Positions 16,260 to 24,487 of a DNA stretch of 44,212 bases are shown one piece after another; position 1 is the first letter of the stretch, and every line of letters begins with the position of its first letter. The notes under the pieces were generated by a model. It was not told the DNA's origin. It was given only the letters and a program-made list of their open reading frames with translations, and searched no databases. The position numbers and the translations under genes were made by a program. Source of the DNA: Desulfobulbaceae bacterium (GTDB lineage Bacteria; Desulfobacterota; Desulfobulbia; Desulfobulbales; SURF-16); NCBI GenBank assembly GCA_027859235.1, contig JAQIBE010000275.1, forward strand, positions 1-44,212, given 5' to 3'.

Positions 16260-17437
16260 GATGAGAACCTCTGCAGGCGCCCAAGCTGTTTCGCTCCCAG
16301 ATAACTGAGTGCGGCTACGACGAAACCGAGCACCGGCCCGACAAGCAGGGAGCCCATGAGATATTCCAGAAGCCGGTCCCCGACCTGGGCGACTAGCGTC
16401 TCCCGTGTGAATTCATACAGAAACCCGCCGTTAAAGAGATAATAGCCGGCCTGGATGCAGATAAACGGCACAAGCGGCGGTATACAGAGCTGGCTTGCCG
16501 TTACGGCGGCGACCTTGTTGAGATGCAGTTTATGGGTGGTGTAGATGATCGCCAGGGTGTGGATGCCGATGAGGGGTACAGCCCCCAGGAAGATGCCGAC
16601 CCATACGGCGGCGGCAATCTGTATCGGGGTGGCATGTTCGCGGAGGAGTTGGCGTAGCAGCTTGACGGGGTGGAAGAGCTGGTTTGGGGCTTTCTCTTTT
16701 TTGACCAGCTGCGTGTGGCCCATGGGGTAGAGATGGCGCAGGACGAGCCTGAAGTGGAGGAGGGTCAGTCTGGCGTTATCCTTGAATTGATGAAAATGGG
16801 AGATCCGCTCGCCCTTCCTGGGGTAGGTGACCCCTACGTCCACCGACTCAATACCAACTCCTGCCCACGCCAGCCGCACCAGGGATTCAGTCTCAAAGTC
16901 ATACCGCTGGGTGGCCGGGGCGAGCTCGAGGAGCTGTTGCACCGGGTAGAGGCGCATGCCGCTCTGGGTGTCGGGGAGGCTGAAGCTGGTCTCCAGCCGC
17001 ACCCAGAAGTTTGAAAAATCGCGGCCGAAGACGCTGGCTCTGGGGACATTAACACCCGTCATGTCCCGTGCGCCGATGATGATTCGCGGCTGTCCTTCCT
17101 TGATTTCAGCCAGAAGTTTAACCGCCTCTTGGGGATCGTGCTGGCCATCTGCATCCAGGGTGAGTATGTACGGGTAGCCGTTTTCCCGGGCATAACCGGC
17201 TCCGGTGAGAATGGCCGCGCCCTTGCCGAGATTTGTTGGGTGACGGATCAGTTCGCAGCCCAGTTTGGCCGCGTCCATATCAGAAGTGCTGTCGTCCGAA
17301 CCATCATCCACCACCAGCACCTGCCAGCCTATTGCCTTGGCCTGCTGGACGACGGCTTCGAGGGTTGCGCTGTGGTTATAGACCGGGATAACCAGCAGGG
17401 TGCGGCGCTGAAGCTCCTGGCGCTCCTGCTCATTCAT
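16256..17437 (-). CDS. GT2 glycosyltransferase fused to DUF2062 membrane domain
   Basis: About 393 residues from the ATG used here. The N-terminal half is a GT-A family 2 transferase of the dolichol-phosphate-mannose-synthase kind: TLLVIPVYNHSATLE, VLVVDDGSDDST, the LGKGAAILTG segment and the metal-binding TLDADGQHD. The C-terminal part (from about 260) is a DUF2062 region with several hydrophobic helices (IAAAVWVGIFLGAVPLIGIH and onward). The start is uncertain: a GTG at 17470 overlaps the upstream stop as GTGA, and another GTG lies at 17479; ATG 17437 has AAGGA directly abutting it. GT2-DUF2062 proteins recur beside LpxL-like acyltransferases in lipid-type polyketide loci. The sugar donor is unknown. 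Confidence 0.8.
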   Translation of the reverse strand: MNEQERQELQRRTLLVIPVYNHSATLEAVVQQAKAIGWQVLVVDDGSDDSTSDMDAAKLGCELIRHPTNLGKGAAILTGAGYARENGYPYILTLDADGQHDPQEAVKLLAEIKEGQPRIIIGARDMTGVNVPRASVFGRDFSNFWVRLETSFSLPDTQSGMRLYPVQQLLELAPATQRYDFETESLVRLAWAGVGIESVDVGVTYPRKGERISHFHQFKDNARLTLLHFRLVLRHLYPMGHTQLVKKEKAPNQLFHPVKLLRQLLREHATPIQIAAAVWVGIFLGAVPLIGIHTLAIIYTTHKLHLNKVAAVTASQLCIPPLVPFICIQAGYYLFNGGFLYEFTRETLVAQVGDRLLEYLMGSLLVGPVLGFVVAALSYLGAKQLGRLQRFSS

Positions 17438-17466
17438 TCCTTGCCCCGCTTTCACTCCCGGCGTTA

Positions 17467-18726
17467 TCACTCCTGCCACGTGCGCCGGCTCGCCTTGTCG
17501 AGGGACGGCTGATAGGTGCCGTCAGCTATCTCTTTGGCAAGAACCTTGAAGAAGAGACGCGACATGCGCTGGGACTGGGTGAGCTCCTTGTAGAACATCT
17601 CCCAGGCGTAATGGTACATGGTCTGCAGCTCGTCCGGGCTCATCTGCTTGGGCCGGTAGACCACCTCGGCCGTGGTGTATTTTGACCAGTCTTTATGGAG
17701 AATACGGCCCTGTTTTTCGTACCTCTCGGTTGCCGGGGTATGGGGGAAGGGGGTGAGGATGGAAAACTCGGCCATGTCCACATCAATTTCAAGGAGGAAG
17801 TCCACCAGCTTTTTGATGTAGTCCACCGATTGATTGTCGGTTCCCAGGAGCACTGCGGCCTCGACGCCGATGCCGAATTCCTTGAGGCGCCGGATACGGT
17901 TGCGGATATGGTCCGAGGTGTCGAACACCGCCTGGTACACATACCAGCATCCCGCCTCAGCGGCCTTGGCCAGGACCTCGTCATCATCCAGAATGGGGTG
18001 GCTGATCCATTTCTTTTTCAGGGGAATCATGGCCTCAAAGAGCTCGAGGAGCCATTCCTTATCCTGGGCCAGGGAGTTGTCCACCATGAAAATACGGTTG
18101 TTGTCAATGGAAGCCAGTTCCTCGATCACCTTGGCAATGGGCCGGGGGCGAAAGACCTTGCCGCCGAGATACCCTGTGCAGCACGGAAAGCAGTTGAATC
18201 TGCAGCCGCGGGAGGCGTGGGCCAGATCCACCATGGGCACGCCGCGATACACATATTTTTCACGGTTCAGGATGGAACGTCTGGCGGTGCCGACCGATTC
18301 AATGGGCGGCGGGTTCAGGAAGAAATCATACAGGGGGGCAAGTTGGCCCGACTCATGATCCTTTAAGACCCGGGTCAGTCTGCCGTCCTCAACTTCGCCG
18401 AGGAAAACCGAGTCCACATGGCGACCAATCTCGTCGGCATGGAGCATGGTGCAGATCCCGCCGGCAATGGTTTTGATTCCTTTCTCTCTGAATTTTGCGG
18501 CAATCTCAATGCCGCGGGGCAGCTGGCAGGTGAGCATCATGGAGATGAGAACAATGTCGGTGGCCTGATCAAAGTTGATAGGATCGACGTTCTCATCAAT
18601 AAAGGTGATATCGTACTCGTCGGGAATGGCTGCGGCCACACAGACCGGGCCGTGGGGTGGCAGGTGGAATTCGGTCTGTTCTGGGATTTTATGCCAGCGC
18701 GGATATATGAGGATGAGTTTGGGCAT
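17467..18726 (-). CDS. B12-binding-type radical SAM protein
   Basis: A 419-residue radical SAM enzyme with an N-terminal cobalamin-binding-like Rossmann region (LPPHGPVCVAAAI…DITFIDENV…DIVLISMML…KTIAGGICTMLHADEI). The canonical DxHxxG cobalamin motif is not evident. The 4Fe-4S motif is SRGCRFNCFPCC (C175, C179, C182), with an unusual adjacent C183. The C-terminal region (TPFPHTPATERYEKQGRI…YHYAWEMFY) resembles that of class B methylases and cyclases such as the HpnP/BchE type. It may methylate, cyclise or otherwise modify the acyl chain; the reaction cannot be deduced. It is 8 bases from the KS-like gene upstream and overlaps or abuts the glycosyltransferase gene. Confidence 0.85.
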   Translation of the reverse strand: MPKLILIYPRWHKIPEQTEFHLPPHGPVCVAAAIPDEYDITFIDENVDPINFDQATDIVLISMMLTCQLPRGIEIAAKFREKGIKTIAGGICTMLHADEIGRHVDSVFLGEVEDGRLTRVLKDHESGQLAPLYDFFLNPPPIESVGTARRSILNREKYVYRGVPMVDLAHASRGCRFNCFPCCTGYLGGKVFRPRPIAKVIEELASIDNNRIFMVDNSLAQDKEWLLELFEAMIPLKKKWISHPILDDDEVLAKAAEAGCWYVYQAVFDTSDHIRNRIRRLKEFGIGVEAAVLLGTDNQSVDYIKKLVDFLLEIDVDMAEFSILTPFPHTPATERYEKQGRILHKDWSKYTTAEVVYRPKQMSPDELQTMYHYAWEMFYKELTQSQRMSRLFFKVLAKEIADGTYQPSLDKASRRTWQE

Positions 18727-18734
18727 TTTTTTTA

Positions 18735-19232
18735 TTATGGGGTTTGAGTCTGAATATGGAATGAGGCGGTGATCTGTTCCCCATGGTTGCCGGGAATTAC
18801 ATCAAGCTCGCCGTAAAGGAGAAACGAACCCGCCTCCATAAAGGTGAGCCATCTCCTGGCCTCTTTCTGTGCGGCCAGCAGCGGTTCAGGATCAAGGACA
18901 CAAAACACCGGGCCGGTGATCTGATAATGGCTGGCGGCCTCTGCTAAACTGATATTGGCGAGAGTATAGCCGAAAAGAGCCGGGCTTGCAAAGGCAACAC
19001 CGTCCTGTAAACTTTTAGCGTAGGCCAGATCGGTGGCCAGGGAACCGAATTTTGAACCGCCGATGATCCCGCAGCACTCCGGCTTGAATGGGCCGATGTC
19101 GGCGACCTGCAGGGCGCGGCCAATCTCGAGGACGGCCAGCTGGCTCATGGTGTCCATGCGTGACCAGCGGGTGGGAAGGTCGCCAATGATGTGTGTGTCT
19201 TCAGGGGACAGTTCTAGCATGGTCCGGGTCAT
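18735..19232 (-). CDS. Half-length ketosynthase-like protein, catalytic Cys absent
   Basis: A 165-residue protein. Residues 53-120 (CGIIGGSKFGSLATDLAYAK…FASPALFGYTLANISLAEAASHYQITGP) follow the N-terminal ketosynthase pattern. The position of the nucleophile aligns with E116 (GPVFCVLDPEPLL). There is no C-terminal KS half. It overlaps the SPASM radical SAM gene by 4 bases and precedes the B12-type radical SAM gene by 8 bases. It may be a scaffold or chain-length partner recruiting the ACP-bound chain to the radical SAM enzymes. The fold call is my own pattern recognition and needs a structure-based check. Confidence 0.6.
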   Translation of the reverse strand: MTRTMLELSPEDTHIIGDLPTRWSRMDTMSQLAVLEIGRALQVADIGPFKPECCGIIGGSKFGSLATDLAYAKSLQDGVAFASPALFGYTLANISLAEAASHYQITGPVFCVLDPEPLLAAQKEARRWLTFMEAGSFLLYGELDVIPGNHGEQITASFHIQTQTP

Positions 19233-20266
19233 TCCTTGAGCCAGCAGGCCGGGTCAGAGGCCAGATGGTCGCCGGTGGTCTGGTAGGCATTGCCCCGGCA
19301 CCCGTAACAAAATTCCAGGTGTTCGCATGTCTTGCATTTGCCGGTGATATTGGTGCGGATATTCCGTAACTCCTGGATAACAGACGAGTTTCGGAGAATA
19401 TCCTTGAGGGGTTGGTCCCGGATATTTCCCGTGATAATGGAGACCCCGGGGCAGGGGTACACCTCGCCCACCGAGGTCACGGTGCAGGAGTATTCGTGGC
19501 GGGCGCACTGACTGCCGGCAAGGGGCGGGCGGGGCAGCCAGCTGTTGCCGTATTCTGCCTTGTCAATGGCGGCGAGTTGTTCAAACAGCGCCTGCACCTT
19601 GGCCGGCTCAATATGCAGGGAGTCATGCTGGCTGGCACGTCCCTGGTCGGTCATGGTCTCAATATAGGGGATGATGTTGTTGTCCCGGGCCCAGCGCCAC
19701 AGGGTGGGGATTTCTTCATAGTTCTGGGCGCAGATGATGGTCTCGATCCCGAGGGTATGGGCTGCATCGGGGTAGCCGGCCTGTTGCAGGGCCTGGAACC
19801 CTTTCTGGATGTCCTTCCACGTATTTATGCGGCCGGCGAGTTCATCCTGAACAGATTCATCCTGGCTGTTCATCTTCATGGAGATGGCCACCTTGCGTTC
19901 ATAGAGGATCCGGGCCATGTCCGGGCTGATCAGGGTTGCGTTGGTGAAGAGATCCACATCCATGTCAAGGGATCGGATATGGTCGATGATGTCGACTATA
20001 TGGGGGTAGAGTAAGGGTTCGCCGCCGCCGAGGATGATGATTTTGCGCGCCCCTAATGCTGCCGCCTGATCAATAATAGACCGAAGCTCGGCAAGACTGA
20101 GTTCATTGTCAAGGGCAAGGCCTGACTCGGCGTAACAGTAGATGCAGCGGAGGTTGCAGATGCGGGAGAGTTCAAGCTCCAGGGATAAAAGTCCGTGGGC
20201 TGATTTGCACAGGGCTATTTCTTCCTGGGAAAATTCAAGGCCCCAGTGTTCGTTTGGACAACTCAT
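19229..20266 (-). CDS. Radical SAM protein with SPASM-type C-terminus
   Basis: A 345-residue protein. The radical SAM motif is RICNLRCIYCYAE (C37, C41, C44) with the SAM-binding ILGGGEPLL strand. The C-terminal third carries many cysteines (SQCARHEYSC, VYPCPGV, GKCKTCEHLEFCYGCRG, DPACW), which is the SPASM/auxiliary-cluster pattern of PqqE-like and anaerobic sulfatase-maturase-like enzymes. Such proteins usually modify peptides, and some act on small molecules. No obvious precursor peptide gene is nearby, so a lipid or carrier-bound substrate is possible. It lies 101 bases after the AMP-ligase gene and overlaps the half-KS gene by 4 bases. Confidence 0.85.
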   Translation of the reverse strand: MSCPNEHWGLEFSQEEIALCKSAHGLLSLELELSRICNLRCIYCYAESGLALDNELSLAELRSIIDQAAALGARKIIILGGGEPLLYPHIVDIIDHIRSLDMDVDLFTNATLISPDMARILYERKVAISMKMNSQDESVQDELAGRINTWKDIQKGFQALQQAGYPDAAHTLGIETIICAQNYEEIPTLWRWARDNNIIPYIETMTDQGRASQHDSLHIEPAKVQALFEQLAAIDKAEYGNSWLPRPPLAGSQCARHEYSCTVTSVGEVYPCPGVSIITGNIRDQPLKDILRNSSVIQELRNIRTNITGKCKTCEHLEFCYGCRGNAYQTTGDHLASDPACWLKE

Positions 20267-20367
20267 TGTTTTTCTCTATGGTTAGGAGTGGTGCGACGCA
20301 AATGGCGGGGTGTTGTTGGCTCTGTTCTGCTGCCAGAACCTCACGTCTGCCGTCCTAACTCCTCAGT

Positions 20368-21660
20368 TTAAGATCTGTTATCAAAAAAACGCTTCACTTT
20401 ATGGCCTTCGGACATTCGGGCCATAATGGCTTCTGCCGGCTGTTTTTCCACCTCAGGGCGGACCCGTAAGCGGGCCTGGAGGAGGGTCATGATTTCCTTC
20501 ACATTTATAGCATTTTCTTCCGCAACCACAACCTTTATCTCATCGGACAGGTCGTATGCGGCTGAAACTTCAAGGTAGGCCGGACCGAGATTTGGAATTT
20601 CCTGCAGCAGTTGCAGGATGGTGTCGGGATAGATGGTCGTGCCTTTGACCTTGAGGCGTTGGGCCAACCGTCCTTCAATGGGGCCGATACGCGGGCTGGT
20701 CCAGCCGCAGTCGCAGGGACCGGTGTGCATCCGGGTGATGTCGCCGGTCCTGAAACGCACGAGGGGGAAACCTTCCACGCCGAGGGGCGTGACGACAAGC
20801 TCGCCCGCTTCACCCTGGGGAACAAGCTTCCCCTGTTCATCGACAATTTCAGCAATCATGAGCTCAGGGTGGATATGCCCGCCCCTCTGCGCGCAACATT
20901 CACTGATGCCGGTTTCAAGCTCGGTGGCGCCGTAGGAGGCATGGATGGGGGTCTGCCAGATCTGCTGGAGGTCGCGTCCGAGCGGGGTCAGCTCAAAATC
21001 ACCTCTGCGGATGGGCTCGCCGATGGTGATGAGTGATTCGATGGATGATTCTGCCGGATTGTACCCATGCTCCTGAACCCATTGGCCGATCTGCAGGAGA
21101 AAGGAGGGGACGCCGATGATCCCTTTGGGTTTGAGTTGTTCAATGCATTCCCATTGCCGGGCCGGTTGGCCCGGGCCGGAGCGCACCGCTGTGGCGCCTA
21201 AGGTGACAAGGCCGCTGTAGTAGGCCAGCCCGGCGATGAAGCAGCGGTCAAGGGTTACGCCCACGATATAGACATCACCCGGCCGGACCCCGGCGCCGTA
21301 AAAGGCCATGGCCTCATTATAGGCCAACCGGTCAAGGTCATGGTGGGTGTAGGGGATGCGGACAGGACTCCCGGTGGTGCCGGAGGTGAGGGAGAGGTCG
21401 CGGATCTGGGCATCACTTACGGCCTGAAACTGGCGGCTGTTGCCATTGAGGTCAGCCCGGGAGGTGAGGGGCAGGTCTCCCAGGTTTGCCAGACTGATGT
21501 CCTCCGGGGTCACCCCGCAGTCCTGATACAATTTCTTATAATGGCTGCCCTGCATGGCCTGACGAATATGGTTTTGCAGCAGGATGTTCTGCTGCGCTCT
21601 GCATGTATCCGGCGCCATGGTGCGCAGGGCGAGTCCCTGATTAAGTATGGTCTGGTTCAT
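20368..21660 (-). CDS. AMP-dependent ligase, phenylacetate-CoA-ligase (PaaK)-like
   Basis: A 430-residue ANL-superfamily adenylating enzyme of the PaaK subtype. Seen are the P-loop LTSGTTGSPVRI (SGTTG at 93-97), YGATELETG, the LVRFRTGDITR motif with the ribose-binding Asp, the hinge region GRLAQRLKVKGTTIYPD, and a C-terminal subdomain. It probably activates an aryl or fatty acid as an acyl-AMP for loading onto CoA or the ACP, supplying the starter unit of the pathway. It overlaps the PlsC-like gene by 4 bases. Substrate specificity is not predictable by eye. Confidence 0.87.
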   Translation of the reverse strand: MNQTILNQGLALRTMAPDTCRAQQNILLQNHIRQAMQGSHYKKLYQDCGVTPEDISLANLGDLPLTSRADLNGNSRQFQAVSDAQIRDLSLTSGTTGSPVRIPYTHHDLDRLAYNEAMAFYGAGVRPGDVYIVGVTLDRCFIAGLAYYSGLVTLGATAVRSGPGQPARQWECIEQLKPKGIIGVPSFLLQIGQWVQEHGYNPAESSIESLITIGEPIRRGDFELTPLGRDLQQIWQTPIHASYGATELETGISECCAQRGGHIHPELMIAEIVDEQGKLVPQGEAGELVVTPLGVEGFPLVRFRTGDITRMHTGPCDCGWTSPRIGPIEGRLAQRLKVKGTTIYPDTILQLLQEIPNLGPAYLEVSAAYDLSDEIKVVVAEENAINVKEIMTLLQARLRVRPEVEKQPAEAIMARMSEGHKVKRFFDNRS

Positions 21661-22478
21661 GATCCTTGTTGCTGCTGTGCCAATTCATGCCTAATGCATT
21701 GGGATGTCTGTTGACATAGTTTTTTGACGGCTCGCCGTGGTGCATCCTCCGGGTCTGGGGTAAGCGGCGGCAGAAGGATGACCTTGGGGCGGTGGGGGGA
21801 GAGAAAATGACATCCCGGGGCCATGACCTTGTTGGTATCTACAAAGCAGACGGGGACAATAGCACACTTGGCTTCCACGGCTAATCTGAAGGCACCTCTG
21901 TGGAATGTCCCAAGTTTACCATCTTTTGAGCGATGTCCCTCTGGCCAGATTATGATATTACAATTTCTGTTGAGAAGATGATGAGCCTGCTTTTGCATGA
22001 ACTCCCAACCGTTTTGAGTATTGATATATTCTGCGTGATTCATCATGTAGCGGAAAAAAGGGATCTTAAAGGGCCATGCCTTGGAGATTATAGAGGTCTC
22101 TGCGGTGACCATCCCGAAACAATAGGGCTCAATGGCTGAAAGATGGTTGGCCACAAAAATAACAGGACCCGCATACCCCCCGGACTTATCAATGAGCTGG
22201 GTCGGCGCCATGCAGGGGATGCAGCGGACCACAACCCAGCCGTACAAGCGGATTCCTGCCCGGAAAAAAGTCGAAGACGGCCTCTGTCTCAGCCGTGCTG
22301 CAACGTATGCTGAGGGTGGAATGAACACCAGAACAAAGAGGGTGGTAAGCAGAAAAAGAGGCCAGAAATAGAGGTTCAGAAGAAGCTTTTTGCTGATATA
22401 GAGAATCTTTGCTTTGATTGCAGCGCTCCTTGGGTGAAAATCATAAACTGCATGGGTAGTAAGGATGAGTCTCCTCAT
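21657..22478 (-). CDS. PlsC-like 1-acylglycerol-3-phosphate acyltransferase family protein
   Basis: A 273-residue protein with an N-terminal transmembrane stretch (LYFWPLFLLTTLFVLVFI) and acyltransferase motifs. Motif I is NHLSAIEPY (NHX4D with E in place of D), and motif III is WPEGHRSKDGKLGTFHRGA (EGxR). A PIVPVCFVDT-type strand follows. It transfers an acyl group to a phospholipid or related acceptor at the inner membrane. It is the first gene of the overlapping operon, 48 bases after the DksA-like gene. There is no clear ribosome-binding site before ATG 22478. With the LpxL-like gene it gives the operon two acyltransferases of different families. Confidence 0.85.
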   Translation of the reverse strand: MRRLILTTHAVYDFHPRSAAIKAKILYISKKLLLNLYFWPLFLLTTLFVLVFIPPSAYVAARLRQRPSSTFFRAGIRLYGWVVVRCIPCMAPTQLIDKSGGYAGPVIFVANHLSAIEPYCFGMVTAETSIISKAWPFKIPFFRYMMNHAEYINTQNGWEFMQKQAHHLLNRNCNIIIWPEGHRSKDGKLGTFHRGAFRLAVEAKCAIVPVCFVDTNKVMAPGCHFLSPHRPKVILLPPLTPDPEDAPRRAVKKLCQQTSQCIRHELAQQQQGS

Positions 22479-22525
22479 TTATCAGCGTTCAGCATGTCTG
22501 TCAATAGAATGGGAATAGGACGCTG

Positions 22526-22873
22526 TTACGACCCTTCCAGTTCCTCGGCACAGCCTACACAGAGGGTGGATTCCGGCATGAGGAGGATTCTCCCCAGGGG
22601 GATGGGGTTGCCGCATTCATAGCAGGAACCGAAATCCGGGTCATCAACCTTGGTAAGGGCATGCTGCAGACGGCCGAGTTTACAGGTGGCGTTGCCGAGT
22701 GCGGCCTCATTGATGGCCTTGGTGCCGATGGCCTCCATGCGGGACAGGCGGCCAACCGCATTGTCAGGGGAGATGGGTTTTACCAGAAGCCGCAACGACT
22801 CAATTTTCTCTTTGGTTTCAATGAGTTCAGTGCTGATACGTTGTTTGATTTCGGCGCGTTTGCGGTCATTCAT
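22526..22873 (-). CDS. DksA/TraR-family C4 zinc-finger protein
   Basis: A 115-residue protein with an N-terminal coiled coil (RAEIKQRISTELIETKEKIE), the family signature VGRLSRMEAIG, and a four-cysteine zinc finger (C84, C87 in SCYECG; C105, C108 in LCVGCA). Members bind the RNA polymerase secondary channel and, with ppGpp, tune promoters. It is shorter than E. coli DksA (151) and resembles the short DksA-like regulators. It is in the same orientation as the lipid operon and 48 bases upstream of it, so it could be its first gene or a separate transcript. Confidence 0.85.
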   Translation of the reverse strand: MNDRKRAEIKQRISTELIETKEKIESLRLLVKPISPDNAVGRLSRMEAIGTKAINEAALGNATCKLGRLQHALTKVDDPDFGSCYECGNPIPLGRILLMPESTLCVGCAEELEGS

Positions 22874-22927
22874 AATTTTAATCGCGTGTTTTTTTAATGA
22901 TGAAAAGGAGCTTGTCTGTCTACGTGA

Positions 22928-23077
22928 ACCACGGAACTGTGGGACAGTTTAGGACCGCTTGCAGAGGAAGAGGGTCTTCATGTTCAGAACCCTGAGGATA
23001 CCTCTGCTGCAGATTTTTTCAAGAGACTTGATATCGCCATGCAATTAACCCGGGAGTGTAATCTTAACCGCCGTTAA
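22928..23077 (+). other. Possible decayed coding remnant
   Basis: Between the DksA-like gene and the response-regulator gene, one plus-strand frame stays open from after TGA (22925-22927) to TAA (23075-23077). It reads TTELWDSLGPLAEEEG… to …MQLTRECNLNRR, with protein-like composition. It has no ATG or ribosome-binding site at its start. It may be the tail of a lost gene or chance. The function is not recognised. Confidence 0.25.
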
Positions 23078-23131
23078 GTGGCCATCCCGTCAGGGAGACA
23101 GCAGAGGCTGGTGCTTGAGGCAAGAGGAAGA

Positions 23132-24487
23132 CTATTCTTCAATGTATAATTTTTTGATCTTGCGCCATAAGGAAACGCGGTCAATACCCAGGGCCTTAGC
23201 GGCTTCAGTCTTGTTAAATCCTGTTTCTTTCAAGATCCACTCAATATACGATTTTTCCACCTCTTCCATGGAGGCATATTTTCCCACCGTTTTGCGAAAG
23301 GTCTGCATATCGAGACTGCGCAGGTCATCGGGGATTTCACCAAGGCCCAGGGTGGAGCTGTTGGCCAGGGCAACCCCCCGTTCAATAATATTTTCAAGCT
23401 CACGCACGTTGCCGGGGAAATCATACCGTTCAAGAGTCTCTATGACCTCTGGGGCGACCTGCTCGACTTGTTTATGCATGGACGCATTGTATCTGTCCAG
23501 GAAAAACTGGACCAGAAGCGGGATATCATCCTTACGTTCGGAAAGGGGCAGGATTTTTAACGACACCACATTGATCCGATAAAAAAGATCCTGCCTGAAA
23601 TGACCCGCCTTCACCTCTTGGTCGAGATCCCGGTTTGTGGCGGCCAGAAAACGGACATTCACCTGCACAGGTTTGGTGCCGCCCACCTGCATCACTTCCT
23701 GTTCCTGGAGTACGCGGAGGAATTTGACTTGCATGGAGAGGGGCATTTCCGTGATCTCATCGAGAAACAGGGTGCCGCCGTCAGCCATTTCCACCAACCC
23801 CTTCTTGTCGCTGTCAGCCCCGGTAAAGGCGCCTTTTTTATGGCCGAACAATTCGTTGGTTAAGAGCTCTTCGCTAAAGGCACCGCAATTGATCGACAGC
23901 ATGGTTTCAGCATGGCGCGGGCTGCAGTTATGAATATATTTAGCCAGGAGTTCTTTTCCGGTCCCGGACTCGCCACTGATAACGACATTGGTGTCGGTTG
24001 CGGCAATCTGCTGCGCCATATCAAGCAGACTTTTCATCTGACGATTATGGGTGATGAGTTGTGGTTGTGCCTCCGTACGGTTGACCTGCCGGCGTAATTG
24101 CTCAATTTCAGTTACCAGTTGGTATTTTTGAATGGCCTCCCGCACCACCTTGCGGACCTGATCAAGTTTGAACGGCTTGGCAATATAATGATAGGCTCCA
24201 GCCTTGAGAGATTCCACTGCAGAATCAATGGTGGAAAACCCGGTTATCATAATGACCTCGGTCTTGGGATACGTACCCTTCACGCGCTGTAAGACCTGAT
24301 TGCCGTCAACCTGGGGCATCTGGAGATCGGTGAGGACAAGTGCAAATTCCTGCTTCTCCAGATAGGCCAGGGCCTGCTTGCCGCTTTTGGCACTGGTGAC
24401 CTGATACCCTTCTTTCGTGAGGACGTGACCGAGGTTTTTTAAGGCAACAGGTTCATCGTCAACAATTAATATTTTTACGTCAGACAT
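23132..24487 (-). CDS. NtrC-family sigma-54-dependent response regulator
   Basis: A 451-residue regulator with three domains. The receiver (1-120) has acidic D10 and D11, phospho-acceptor D54 in LVLTDLQMPQ, and the KPF lysine near 104. The AAA+ domain (about 145-385) has Walker A GESGTGKE (172-179) and the sigma-54-contact loop GAFTGA (219-224), both intact. A Fis-type HTH (about 415-451) contains NKTEAAKALGIDRVSLWRK. It should activate sigma-54 promoters after phosphorylation by the adjacent kinase, whose gene it overlaps by 13 bases. The probable target is the sigma-54 promoter at 26114-26129 with the dyads at 25947 and 26034, just beyond the kinase gene (inference). A relic of a paralogous HTH lies at 35992-36108. 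Confidence 0.93.
   Translation of the reverse strand: MSDVKILIVDDEPVALKNLGHVLTKEGYQVTSAKSGKQALAYLEKQEFALVLTDLQMPQVDGNQVLQRVKGTYPKTEVIMITGFSTIDSAVESLKAGAYHYIAKPFKLDQVRKVVREAIQKYQLVTEIEQLRRQVNRTEAQPQLITHNRQMKSLLDMAQQIAATDTNVVISGESGTGKELLAKYIHNCSPRHAETMLSINCGAFSEELLTNELFGHKKGAFTGADSDKKGLVEMADGGTLFLDEITEMPLSMQVKFLRVLQEQEVMQVGGTKPVQVNVRFLAATNRDLDQEVKAGHFRQDLFYRINVVSLKILPLSERKDDIPLLVQFFLDRYNASMHKQVEQVAPEVIETLERYDFPGNVRELENIIERGVALANSSTLGLGEIPDDLRSLDMQTFRKTVGKYASMEEVEKSYIEWILKETGFNKTEAAKALGIDRVSLWRKIKKLYIEE

Noticed and set aside
17467-18726. Hopanoid methylase or bacteriochlorophyll cyclase
   Set aside because: Only the general B12-radical SAM architecture is shared. The operon has no squalene-hopene or chlorophyll genes.
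19229-20266. RiPP maturase with precursor peptide
   Set aside because: No short precursor ORF with a leader and core was found near the SPASM protein, and the surrounding genes are lipid/polyketide genes.
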